Origin: Mesorhizobium sp. ORS 3359
GTDB lineage: Bacteria; Pseudomonadota; Alphaproteobacteria; Rhizobiales; Rhizobiaceae
Length of the DNA stretch: 64,000 nt
Reading direction: 5' to 3'
Assembly (NCBI GenBank): GCA_000824845.1
Contig: CCNC01000180.1
Location: forward strand, 1-64,000
Shown: positions 1 through 8,592 of the stretch, piece after piece
Numbering within the stretch: the stretch's first letter is position 1
Layout: each line of letters opens with the position of its first letter
The notes under the pieces: model-generated
Seen by the model: only the letters and a program-made list of their open reading frames with translations
Told to the model about the DNA's origin: nothing
The model's database searches: none
Translations under genes and position numbers: made by a program

Positions 1-1
1 T

Positions 2-3000
2 GGCGTGAGCCTCCCTCACGTCACCGCGGACGCATATCGGCCTGCGGCCAATCAACAGGGCGATTTGACCGGCGCAAGCCATACAATGCCGACCGCGGCG
101 CCGCACCAGGCTGCCGTCGTTCAGCAAACGCGCAGTCGCAAGCGCGGCCGCGAGCACCCGGACGAGGCGCTTTTTGCCGCCTACCGTGCCAAGGCGGATA
201 AAACAGCCAAGGTGAGTGACGGCTCGATTGCTCGCGGTATAACGGCGCTGCGCAAGTTCAGCACATGGCTAGACGAGAACCACCAGAGCCAAATCAACGG
301 TCGGGTCGAAGACGAGCAGCTGGATGGTCTGGTGAAAGACTTCGCGGGCAACGATGCCAAACTACTGGGCGACACCAACGTGGCGTTGGGAAGGCTCCGG
401 CAGCATTTTGCCGGACAGCCTGTGACGGCTGCTTCGAATTTTCGACCCGGCACGAAGGACGATGAGGAACTCTTCGCCCAATACCGGGCAAAAGCCCTTG
501 TCAAAGCACCAACCGTGAGGGGCGATCTAGCGGCGCTGCGCAAGTTCAGCAGATGGCTTGACGAGAACCATCGAACGCAGATCGCCGGCCGAATTGCGGA
601 CCCGGGATTGGACGCGCTGGCGAAGGACTTCGCGGAGCGCGAGAGCACGCGTATCAATCCGGCGCTGAAGAGGCTCCGGGAGCTTTCTGTCACACAGCCT
701 GGGACGGCCGCTTCGAATGTTCGACCTGTCACCAAGGATGATGAGAAACTCTTTGCCCAGGCTGCCGGCCTCGAAGAAGGGACCATGGGAGGCGATTTGA
801 CCGGCGCGCGTCATACAATGCCGGCCGCGGCGCCACACCAGACTTCCCTGGTTCAGCAAACGCGTAGCCGCAAGCGCGGCCTCGAGCACCCGGACGAGGC
901 GCTTTTTGCCGCCTACGGTGCCCAGGCTACGACAAAGGTGAGCAAGAAGTCGATCGCGCGCGACATAACGGCGCTGCGCAAGTTCAGCACATGGCTTGAC
1001 GAGAACCACCGGAGCCAAATCGACGGCCGGATTGAGGACCCGGGGTTGGACGCGCTGGCGAAGAACTTTGTGGGCAACGATGCCGTACTACTCGGTCAAC
1101 TTAAGATGGCGTTGGGAAGGCTCCGGCAACATTCTGCCGGACAGCCTGTGACGGCTGCTTTGACTATTCGACCCGGCACGAAGGACGATGAGGAACTCTT
1201 CGCCCAATACCGGGCAGAAGCCGTGGGCAGCCTCAAAGAAACAACCGTAAGGGGCGATATAACGGCGCTGCGCAAGTTCAGCAAATGGCTTGACGAGAAC
1301 CACCGGACCCAGATCGCCGGCCGGCTAGATGATCGGCAGCTGGACGGCCTGGCGAAGAACTTTGCGGGCAACGATGCCGTACTACTGAGCGACATCAACG
1401 TGGCATTGGGAAGGCTCCGGCAAGCCGATGCCGGACAGACTGTCACAACAGCTAGAGCGCGCCCGGTCAGCGAAGAGAACCAGGTGATCGAAGATGCATG
1501 TCGGGCAGCTACAGGCAGGTACGGAAAAGACACGCTAAATAGCTATCGGAGTACTTTGGGTCGTTTCAACAGCTGGCTTAGCCAGAACTTCGGCAAGGGC
1601 ATTGCCCAGATTGAACCCGCGGTTCTGAGCCGGGCGGTTGACGAATACAAGAAGAACGCAGGCCCCGGTTTCGGCACAGCCTGGGGCTTTCTGCAGAGAT
1701 ATCGGCAAATGGTCGCAGCCAACAATGCGCTGGGCTTGGCAGCCCATGGGCAAGCGGCCCCGCGCGGGCAGCCAAGCGGCCCGCCCACTGGAGCTGTACA
1801 GAGCACCTCGCCCGTCGCCTTCTCGCCCATCCCCATGTCCCCGAGCGACCCGGCTTGGGACGTGCTGCGAGCCTTCCATGAAGAACAGGCCCCACAGCAT
1901 GGCGCGCCAATGGCGACCAATGCGCCGCAATTCCATCAGACGACATCGCTCCCGCCAGAATTGGCCCGCGTACCGGCCCCATCCTCGCCTGCTCAAAGTG
2001 CCGGCTCGTCCTCGACCTTCGCCGATCTTGCGCCGCTGTCGCCTACACCTTATCGGCATCCGGATTTTGATCTGAATGCGCCCGGGCAGCTGCCTGAGGA
2101 TGCTGACATTAGCGGCTTGGGCCGTTGGGCCGCAGTTGACGGCTCGGCAATTGCCTCGAGATCGATTGCCGGGCCATCGCCATCATCGAGCGTGCCTGGC
2201 GAAGGTTCCGCCGCGTCGAGCGCTGCACATGGCAGGCTCCCGGAGCTCGGGCCACAGCTTGGCTCGCCGGAGCAGCCCGATTGGAGGGTAAGTCCCGCCG
2301 CCTCGCCGGAAAGTTACAATCAGTCGCGACTTTGGCAGCAGGTGGACCAAGCCGGAAGGCAAAGACCTGCCGGTTGGGACCGCCCCTGGTCAGGGTGGTC
2401 GCCGCAGTCGGATCAAGACATGGGGCCAGCCCGGCGGTCCGCGTCAGCTCGCTCGTCTGACATCTACCGCGGTCTTGATTCCCTGGTCGATTTGCCGTCC
2501 ACACCGGCCGAGCTGCGTGACGATGCCCATTATGCCCCGCCTCCAGGTACAGCCTCCGACGCTCAGATCGAGGCGCTCAATCCGCGAGCCTCGTCTCACG
2601 ACCGCGGACTGGCGCTCGACGCCACGCAATGGCTGAGCGATGAGCATATCCAGAGGGACTACGAGCTGCTGGCGCAGCAGCTGCAGAGGGAAAATCCAGA
2701 TCTCGCCGCGCGAACGCGGCTCGTCGACCCGCTGATAGCCCATTATCATCTGCGCCTGGGCTCGGACAACGCCGCCCTCAGGGCTTTCCAGCGCATCGTC
2801 TACGATCGCAATGGCAACGACACTGCCGACTTCCTGTTCCTGCCTGTCAACGATGCCAGCGCTACCGATCCCCAACGCCGCGGCAGCCACTGGTCGCTGC
2901 TTCTGGTTGATCGACGCGAGCGGGAAAGGCCGGTTGCCTATCATTACGACTCCGCCGGGCGGTTCAACGCCCAGCCCGCGGCACAGCTCGCACAACGGCT

Positions 3001-3262
3001 GGGAGCCCGCCTCGAGCCCGCCCGTATCTCCCAGCAGCAGAACGGCTATGATTGCGGCGTCTTTGTGCTTGACGGCACCAGGGCGCTGGTCAGCCGACTG
3101 GGGCAAAGCCGGCAGCCAGCCAGGCTGCACCTCGACAACCTCGTCATCGATCGGCAGGCACTGCAAAACCGGCTCGGTCATAGGGCTGGTACAGGAGTCG
3201 CGCTGCCCATCAGCCAAGCCTCCGATCAGGCCCGAGCCGAGCTAATGGCCAAACTCCAATAA
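2..3262 (+). CDS. C48 (ULP/SUMO-protease-like) type III effector, 5' truncated by window edge
   Basis: The reading frame is open to the left edge, so the true start lies upstream. The paralogue at 8593-12408 has about 180 further N-terminal residues before the equivalent point. The N-terminal half holds four repeats built on ALRKFSxWLDENH followed by a NVALGRLRQ-like segment (about 150-1440), plus a divergent fifth (YRSTLGRFNSWLSQ, about 1535-1580). A Pro/Ser-rich linker follows, with FDLNAP at about 2066-2080. The C-terminal domain is a C48 cysteine protease: His in SHWSLLLVD, Asp in HYDSAG, Gln in QQQNGYDCG and nucleophile Cys encoded at 3053-3055. By family knowledge such proteins are NopD/XopD-like effectors that remove SUMO from plant proteins; this one's substrate is unknown. 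Compared with its two paralogues it has about 25 extra C-terminal residues after the protease domain. Secretion is inferred from homology and context; its own tts box would lie outside the window. Confidence 0.85.
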   Translation, partial: GVSLPHVTADAYRPAANQQGDLTGASHTMPTAAPHQAAVVQQTRSRKRGREHPDEALFAAYRAKADKTAKVSDGSIARGITALRKFSTWLDENHQSQINGRVEDEQLDGLVKDFAGNDAKLLGDTNVALGRLRQHFAGQPVTAASNFRPGTKDDEELFAQYRAKALVKAPTVRGDLAALRKFSRWLDENHRTQIAGRIADPGLDALAKDFAERESTRINPALKRLRELSVTQPGTAASNVRPVTKDDEKLFAQAAGLEEGTMGGDLTGARHTMPAAAPHQTSLVQQTRSRKRGLEHPDEALFAAYGAQATTKVSKKSIARDITALRKFSTWLDENHRSQIDGRIEDPGLDALAKNFVGNDAVLLGQLKMALGRLRQHSAGQPVTAALTIRPGTKDDEELFAQYRAEAVGSLKETTVRGDITALRKFSKWLDENHRTQIAGRLDDRQLDGLAKNFAGNDAVLLSDINVALGRLRQADAGQTVTTARARPVSEENQVIEDACRAATGRYGKDTLNSYRSTLGRFNSWLSQNFGKGIAQIEPAVLSRAVDEYKKNAGPGFGTAWGFLQRYRQMVAANNALGLAAHGQAAPRGQPSGPPTGAVQSTSPVAFSPIPMSPSDPAWDVLRAFHEEQAPQHGAPMATNAPQFHQTTSLPPELARVPAPSSPAQSAGSSSTFADLAPLSPTPYRHPDFDLNAPGQLPEDADISGLGRWAAVDGSAIASRSIAGPSPSSSVPGEGSAASSAAHGRLPELGPQLGSPEQPDWRVSPAASPESYNQSRLWQQVDQAGRQRPAGWDRPWSGWSPQSDQDMGPARRSASARSSDIYRGLDSLVDLPSTPAELRDDAHYAPPPGTASDAQIEALNPRASSHDRGLALDATQWLSDEHIQRDYELLAQQLQRENPDLAARTRLVDPLIAHYHLRLGSDNAALRAFQRIVYDRNGNDTADFLFLPVNDASATDPQRRGSHWSLLLVDRRERERPVAYHYDSAGRFNAQPAAQLAQRLGARLEPARISQQQNGYDCGVFVLDGTRALVSRLGQSRQPARLHLDNLVIDRQALQNRLGHRAGTGVALPISQASDQARAELMAKLQ

Positions 3263-3755
3263 ACATCGCCTGTCACACGTCCTGTATAAGCCGTCGGGAG
3301 ATTGGTCTCCGTCACCACGCGCTTATCGGGGAGGCGTGTCTAACTGAGGATTTCGACATCCGCCTTTTCCGTTTCAAATGAAGCAATCGGCAATTTTTTG
3401 CGGCGTCAACGCGCCCCGCGTCCATGCCTGCGCCCGAGCGCCGGCTCAATGGCCGGGCTGTCAGACTCTAGAAGCGGCCAGATGCCAGGCAGGGAAAAGC
3501 TGCTGCGTATCAATGACGAGCCGCTCTACGAGGCGACCGGCGAAACAGGCTTCAAGCGCAAAGGGGTCATGCGGCGAGGCGACTGTCGGCGGAACTCGCC
3601 TTCACAGCAGTCCTGCTTCCGCCCGAGGCGAAGATCCCGGCGCAGAGCCTGCAAGGCATGATAAGGATTTCGCCCTGGTTGAAAGCCGCAATTGCAATCG
3701 AGGAAATCGTCTTCGAACACACTACAGCCACGTGCTGACCATCCGCGCGCGACAG
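3263..3755. other. intergenic, no convincing gene
   Basis: Several open frames exist here on both strands, but none has a recognisable domain or a convincing ribosome binding site. On the minus strand around 3480-3580 one frame reads DPFALEACFAGRLVERL before hitting a stop; it may be another degraded coding relic, not identified. The stretch lies downstream of the C48 effector and beyond the 3' end of the molybdopterin-oxidoreductase relic. Confidence 0.4.
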
Positions 3756-4240
3756 CTACAGGCTCCGCGCCAAGTGATCGTTGTCCGACCTGACAAGACA
3801 TGGAGCATTCGTCCAATCTCGCACGAAATCCCAATCGAACGCCGCGCGTTCAATAAGCTCTCCGAATCGCAGGATCCAATAGGTGCTGTCCGACAACGGG
3901 GATGACGATCCCGAGGTTACCGCGAAAGCGATGGACTCCGGACCGCCTCGGGCAACATGGTCTTTCAACCGATCACCGATCTCATCGAGTGCTTCGTCCC
4001 AAGAGATCTCCATCCACCGCGGATCCGGATCGCTCTTCGGCGTCGTGCGCCGGAGCGGCGCCGTAAGACGCCGTGAATTGTGGACGACTTCCGGCGCCGA
4101 TCGGCCCTTGAGGCAAATTGCCTTTCCGGTCGGATGATCAGGATTTGGCACCACCTTTTTGAGCCAGCCGTTTTCGACGACGTTGATGGTGCCACACCGC
4201 GACTTACACGGCGTACAAAAACTTGACTTTTTCTTCCATC
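3756..4240 (-). pseudogene. molybdopterin oxidoreductase fragment
   Basis: Read leftwards, the frame gives FCTPCKSRCGT, a Cys cluster typical of the N-terminal [4Fe-4S] site of DMSO-reductase-superfamily molybdoenzymes. It is followed by PNPDHPTGKAICLKGR and W-x-E-I-S-W-D-E-A-L, both usual for this family. After about 100 residues it jumps to RDWTNAPCLVRSDN, which resembles a region hundreds of residues further on in intact enzymes, and then stops. Intact members have roughly 650-1000 residues, so this looks like a relic with a large internal deletion and no C-terminal cofactor domain. No start codon with a ribosome binding site was found. The assignment to the superfamily is firm; the subfamily and the exact deletion are inferred. 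Confidence 0.7.
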
Positions 4241-4419
4241 ATGGGAGGCGGGTCTCCGACCGTCGTGCGATCGTCGCAGGGCAACAAAGAGAGGGCGAAC
4301 CGCGGCTTCACGACTATGGCGTAGCGACCGCCAGTCCGATCTTTTCCAGCGCAAAAATCCCCATCTGAACCGTCGAAGCGGCGGGATGGACGGCTGTTAT
4401 TGCCACTGATCTCGGATTA

Positions 4420-5233
4420 AGGCTTGTGGGGATTCATCGTGAATTGATGACGGCTGCGGCGAGATGGATCATTGCTGCGAAGCTTTGATCCGTCTTGTCG
4501 GCTCGCATAGCGATGCGCTTGAACTCCTTGAGCTTGCAGAAGAAGTTCTCGATGAGATGCCGCCACTTGTAGAGTTCGCGATCGAACGGCAGGGGGCGTG
4601 CCCTGCGTGGATGCTGGGAGATGACGACCTTTGCGCCGCGTTCGTTGAGATCGGCGACGATACGATCACTGTCGAAGGCCTTGTCGGCGATCAGTCCGCC
4701 GAACTCGATGCCTTTGAGTAACGGCTCGGCGCCGACCGTGTCGAAGCGTTGGCCAGGCAACAACTCGAACCGTACGAGATTGCCCAGCGCATCGGTGAGC
4801 GCCAGGATCTTGGTCGTCATGCCGCCCTTGGAGCGGCCTATGGCCTGACTCTGAGTCCCCCTTTTGCGCCCTGGCCGTGACGATGGACCTTGACGATGGT
4901 GGCGTCGACCATGGCGTATTCCATGTCCGGTTCGTCGCTGCAGGCCTCGAATAGTTTCACGAACACATCGGCCTTGCGCCAGTCGCTGAAGCGGCGGAAT
5001 GCCGTGCTCCAGTTCCCGAACGTCGCCGGCAGATCGCGCCACGGACTGCCCGTGCGCGCGATCCACAGAACAGCCTCTATGAACAGCCGGTTGTCACTGC
5101 CGCTGCGCCCGGGGTCGCTCGATTTGCCCAAGCAATGCGGTTCCATCTTCGCCCATTGGGCGTCCGTCAACACGAATCGTTCCATCCAAAGCTTGAATCA
5201 CATTCAAGCTTCAACGTGAATCCCCACAAGCCT
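4420..5233 (-). mobile_element. IS5-family (IS427-like) insertion sequence, apparently complete
   Basis: The ends are perfect inverted repeats, AGGCTTGTGGGGATTCA at 4420-4436 and its complement at 5217-5233. They are flanked by the dinucleotide TA on both sides (4418-4419 and 5234-5235), as expected for a TA target duplication. The element is 814 bp and carries one transposase in two overlapping frames on the minus strand. Size, ends, TA target and the two-frame transposase together fit the IS427 subgroup of IS5. It sits in decayed DNA next to the molybdopterin-oxidoreductase relic. Confidence 0.9.
4434..5185 (-). CDS. IS5-family transposase in two overlapping frames (orfA/orfB)
   Basis: The first frame starts with ATG at 5185 (MERFVLTDAQWAKMEPHCLG) and runs to 4838. 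It contains the N-terminal half with RLFIEAVLWIARTGSPWRDLP and the first catalytic Asp in YAMVDATIVKVHRHG. The second frame (to 4434) continues with QAIGRSKGGMTTKILALTDA, LIADKAFDSD (second Asp) and HLIENFFCKLKEFKRIAMR (C-terminal Glu region). In the IS427 group the two halves are normally joined by a -1 or +1 programmed frameshift, which fits the overlap around 4840-4870. The DDE residues and both inverted repeats appear intact, so the element could be active. A simple inactivating frameshift cannot be excluded from sequence alone. Confidence 0.85.
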
Positions 5234-5235
5234 TA

Positions 5236-5898
5236 GTCCGGGCATTGGGCGGCAAAGCCGGAAGATTCCAAGCCGGTCGGCTGGGCCAATTTCACCGGGC
5301 AGGACCGGGGGTCGGTTCCCTCAGATCACGTTCGGACGAAGGCCTTTACATTTCGTAATTTGTCATCGCCGGACAATTCACGATAGGGCTCGCTTGCGGC
5401 TCGCGTCGCCACCCGACTCGGACAGCTCCTCCGGCCGGATGGACGGCTCGAGCCGCCCCTGCCCTCCGCGCACACGTCGCTGCAGTTGGCGGAAGACTTT
5501 CCGAAGCTACTCACCCGGCGGCAGCCGGTCGCGCCGGCGCGATTGCCGGAGACCACCAAGCTAGGTCGGCCCGCCATCTCGGTTTCAGCGCATATTCGCA
5601 GACCTTTGAGACCGCATCCGGAGCCTGTGCGGGCGCTGTGTCCACACATGTTGCACAGCCCACCGTGCCGGGAACCTCGGCCCGTGACAGGAGGAGGGAC
5701 CCCTTCGCACCAAGAAAATCGGCAGATTCGTTAAGCGCTATCTCACTCGCCGGGAACCGCGGTTCCCGATTTCGCCACACCTGATCAGCTGCTGTCCAGT
5801 TCACCCACGCCGCAGGGTTTGAGGCGTTTGCGCCGGCCGAGGCACCGTAAAGTATTGCCTAGCGAGACTTCATTCAGCCGTCATGACGCGGATGCAAG
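5236..5898. other. intergenic, nothing recognised
   Basis: This GC-rich stretch between the IS5 element and the small minus-strand gene has short open frames on both strands. None has a recognisable motif, and none of the conceptual products resembles a known family. It is probably decayed DNA. Confidence 0.4.
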
Positions 5899-6255
5899 CT
5901 AAGGGACTGCTGATCCCTCCGGTTGGCCCTTGCGTTCCCGTTTAACTCCTGGGCCCGGCTTACGACCGGGCTTTCTTTTATGCAGGCCTAGTTTCGACCG
6001 GATCGAACGGATGGCCTTCAGGATCGCGTAGGCAGCGTGCGCGTCCAGCGCGATATCCAACAGGCCTTCGGTGGTGTAAATCGAGAGAATGCCAATCTCG
6101 CTTTGGAATCCTCGACTGTCGAAATGTGAAATTCGCTCGGCACGAAAGGCAATGCCTTCTTCGTCTGGCGCATCAAGCACCTTGTGTCCATAGCGCCGAC
6201 AATCGCGCAACCCGACACCATGGTAAAGCGGACCTAGAGGTCCGATAAACTTCAT
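5899..6255 (-). CDS. hypothetical protein, about 118 aa
   Basis: The frame could begin further upstream (an ATG at 6384), but the ATG at 6255 gives a compact product beginning MKFIGPLGPLYHGVG. The body contains RAERISHFDSRGFQSEIG, then a hydrophobic Ala/Leu-rich stretch (LDIALDAHAAYAILKAI), and ends in a very basic tail rich in Lys, Arg, Gly and Pro. I do not recognise a family. The basic tail suggests nucleic-acid contact, but that is a guess. It is transcribed away from the neighbouring MucR-like gene, whose start is about 180 bp from this start, so the two would share a divergent promoter region. Confidence 0.4.
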   Translation of the reverse strand: MKFIGPLGPLYHGVGLRDCRRYGHKVLDAPDEEGIAFRAERISHFDSRGFQSEIGILSIYTTEGLLDIALDAHAAYAILKAIRSIRSKLGLHKRKPGRKPGPGVKRERKGQPEGSAVP

Positions 6256-6438
6256 GATCTTGTAGAGCCTCCGGGAGGGCGGCGATAATTGCGCGCTTCC
6301 GGGGGCCGTCGGTGGCAAAAAGCCTCCGTGGACTTTCAACCCGACCCCGTACCCGCGGACTTCGTTGCGTTCATGCCGCGCCACCGTTAAAAAACGAGGA
6401 GCTTCGGCGACATTGCTTCAGGCAAGGAGTGCACCGCG

Positions 6439-6846
6439 ATGGAAGAAACCGACGACAACACTAGCGCCGTTATCGAGCTGACCGCCGAGGTGGTCTCAGC
6501 CTATGTCTCGAACAATCCAGTCCCGGTCGGAGATCTCCCGGCGCTGATCGATCGAGTGCATGGAGCGTTGAAGAGCGCCGGCGGCGGCACGGCGGAAAAG
6601 CCGGAAACTCTCACGCCAGCGGTGCCCATCAGGAAGTCCGTCACGCCGGACTACATCATCAGCTTGGAGGACGGGAAGAAGTTCAAGTCGCTGAAGCGGC
6701 ATCTTTCCGTTCACTATGGCCTGACGCCGGACGAATACCGCGCCAAATGGGGCCTGCCGGCTGACTATCCGATGGTGGCCCCGAATTACGCCGCCGCACG
6801 TTCTTCGCTTGCCAAGTCAATGGGACTTGGCCGCAAGGCTACCTGA
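6439..6846 (+). CDS. MucR/Ros-family transcriptional regulator lacking the zinc cysteines
   Basis: The 135-aa product matches the Ros/MucR family over its whole length: a variable N-terminus (TAEVVSAYVSNNPVP), then FKSLKRHL, TPDEYRAKWGLP and DYPMVAPNYA. Classical Ros uses Cys-x2-Cys-x9-His-xn-His to bind zinc. Here the cysteine positions read S75 and D78 (ISLEDGKKFKS), while H88 and H92 remain. Family knowledge includes zinc-free Ros-like proteins in Mesorhizobium that still fold and bind DNA at AT-rich sites, so this is probably functional. The start is supported by AAGGAG about 9 bases before the ATG. MucR-type proteins regulate exopolysaccharide and symbiosis genes; the target here is unknown. 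Confidence 0.88.
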   Translation: MEETDDNTSAVIELTAEVVSAYVSNNPVPVGDLPALIDRVHGALKSAGGGTAEKPETLTPAVPIRKSVTPDYIISLEDGKKFKSLKRHLSVHYGLTPDEYRAKWGLPADYPMVAPNYAAARSSLAKSMGLGRKAT

Positions 6847-7064
6847 TAAGCCAAAGGGGCGCTCGCTGAGACAGGCCCGCAAGCGTCCTGGGCGATGTGG
6901 GCCTGCCAACACTGATGGCCTTGCCCCTCTGATGATTAAATTGTCTCCTTGAGGGTGGAATGCTGCCGAGCGCGTTTAGGAGCCCACCTATCACCAGCAC
7001 TTAGACGGTCTCAAAAAGACCTGATAAATCGACCGTTCTCGGGATTGTTTTCATCGTTTTTGTC

Positions 7065-8231
7065 ATGCAGCTTGACTATCAGACACTGATACATTGCGGT
7101 CCACCCGGCGCCTCTGACCCCCACCGCACGCCGCTGCGCGGCAGCTGGTACGAGATCGACCTGGACGCGATCAGGCACAATTATCGCCAGCTTCGCGCAC
7201 ACCTGCCCGCGGCAGTCCGGATTTTCGCGTGCCTGAAGCGCAACGGTTATGGGTGCGGCGCCGGACCGGTGGCTTCAGCTCTGGCTGCAGAGGGGGTTGA
7301 CGGCTTCGGCGTCGCTGCGCTGCCGGATGCGGTCGCGATAAGGCATATGGGGGTCGAGCTTCCAATCCTACTCTATCCAGGACCTCTGCCGTCATCGGCC
7401 GACATCATCGAACGGCTCGGGCTTACAGTCACGATCTCCAGCCTCGAGGAACTGGAGCGCTGGCGTGCTGCAATGGACAGCACGCGGGTCTTTGTAAAGG
7501 TTGATCTTGGCTTTTACAGGTCGGGGGCAGCGCCATCGGTTGTCGGCGCATTGCTCGCGGCCGGCCATGCTTATGACGATGTCGATGTCGAAGGGCTTTA
7601 TGCGCATCTCAGCGAACTGCCTTCGAAGACGCCCTTCCATTTAAGCGAACAGCGCTCCCGTTTGCAGCAGATTCTTCAATCGGCCAATGCTTCTGGGACA
7701 CGACCTCCCATTGCGATGGTGGCGAGCACGGCGGGCGTGCTTCGATACCCTGAGATGGATTTCGATGCCGTCGATCCCGGCGCCTTGTTCATTGGTGTCT
7801 CCGAGACGGATCATTCCACCCGGCCTGTCGCCCTGCGGCCGGCTCTTAAGGCCATTTCGAGCTCTCTGGTTTCAATCAAGCGGACCGACTCCTCGCTCGG
7901 GACGGCGCCGGACCTGCCTGGCTACCAGCAAGGAATGGTCGTCGGAGTGCTCGGTATCGGTTGGGGAGACGGGCTGCCACGTCAGCTCCCGCCCGGCGCT
8001 GAGGCACTGGTGAGAGGCCGGCGTGCGCCTCTGCTGCCGCCGGTTCATTTAGAACATCTCCGTATCGACCTCACGGAGATCCCCGATGCTTGTTTCGGCG
8101 ATCAGGTGCTCTTGCTCGGGCAGCAGGGAGACCAGACCATCACACAGCATGAGGTCGCCACCTGGTGGGGCACCGACATCGTCGGGCTGTATGCTCAGCT
8201 TCGGGACCACGTTCCACGCGTCTATGTCTGA
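7065..8231 (+). CDS. alanine-racemase-family PLP enzyme with altered active site
   Basis: The 388-residue product has the alanine racemase fold order: a TIM-barrel half with the PLP-lysine motif (FACLKRNGYGCG, K58), VKVDLGFYRSG with the conserved Arg, then a C-terminal beta domain. Two key features differ from true alanine racemases. The GYADGYPR motif that carries the catalytic Tyr reads GWGDGLPR here, so Tyr becomes Trp (W300). The later Met-Asp substrate site (usually VSMDQ or VCMDQ) reads HLEHLRIDL. It may therefore racemise another substrate, act as a one-base PLP enzyme, or be inactive. No strong ribosome binding site precedes the ATG. It stands alone, 218 bp after the MucR-like gene. 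Confidence 0.8.
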   Translation: MQLDYQTLIHCGPPGASDPHRTPLRGSWYEIDLDAIRHNYRQLRAHLPAAVRIFACLKRNGYGCGAGPVASALAAEGVDGFGVAALPDAVAIRHMGVELPILLYPGPLPSSADIIERLGLTVTISSLEELERWRAAMDSTRVFVKVDLGFYRSGAAPSVVGALLAAGHAYDDVDVEGLYAHLSELPSKTPFHLSEQRSRLQQILQSANASGTRPPIAMVASTAGVLRYPEMDFDAVDPGALFIGVSETDHSTRPVALRPALKAISSSLVSIKRTDSSLGTAPDLPGYQQGMVVGVLGIGWGDGLPRQLPPGAEALVRGRRAPLLPPVHLEHLRIDLTEIPDACFGDQVLLLGQQGDQTITQHEVATWWGTDIVGLYAQLRDHVPRVYV

Positions 8232-8592
8232 GATTCAGAAGAGCACAACAATCGAGAGCGGGTGATCCCAGCGCAACGACATTCACTAAATGGCTACGAC
8301 AGGCTTCTTCCTCCCCAAGCCCCCCGAAATAAAGTGGATCCATGCAAGTCCGAGAGGTTGCACGCAAGCTCTCAGCCTTGTGATCGTGGCAAGAAGAATA
8401 AGACATGAGCGGAAAGCTATCGGCTGATGACCGATCCCCTAGGCGGGCCCCTAAATCTGGAACTGAAATTCATTACATGGAAGCTTGACCTCTTCGTGGG
8501 AGGTTTAGCGATGGCGCACGGCGGCTCCGGGATCAGGCTGGTATTTCAGAACACCTCGGTCGGTTATCGGTTTTGACCAGCAGAGGCCGACA
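8232..8592. other. intergenic between convergent genes
   Basis: This stretch lies between the 3' ends of the racemase-like gene (plus strand) and the C48 effector (minus strand). No gene, tts box or clear terminator stem with a T-run was recognised. Confidence 0.4.
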
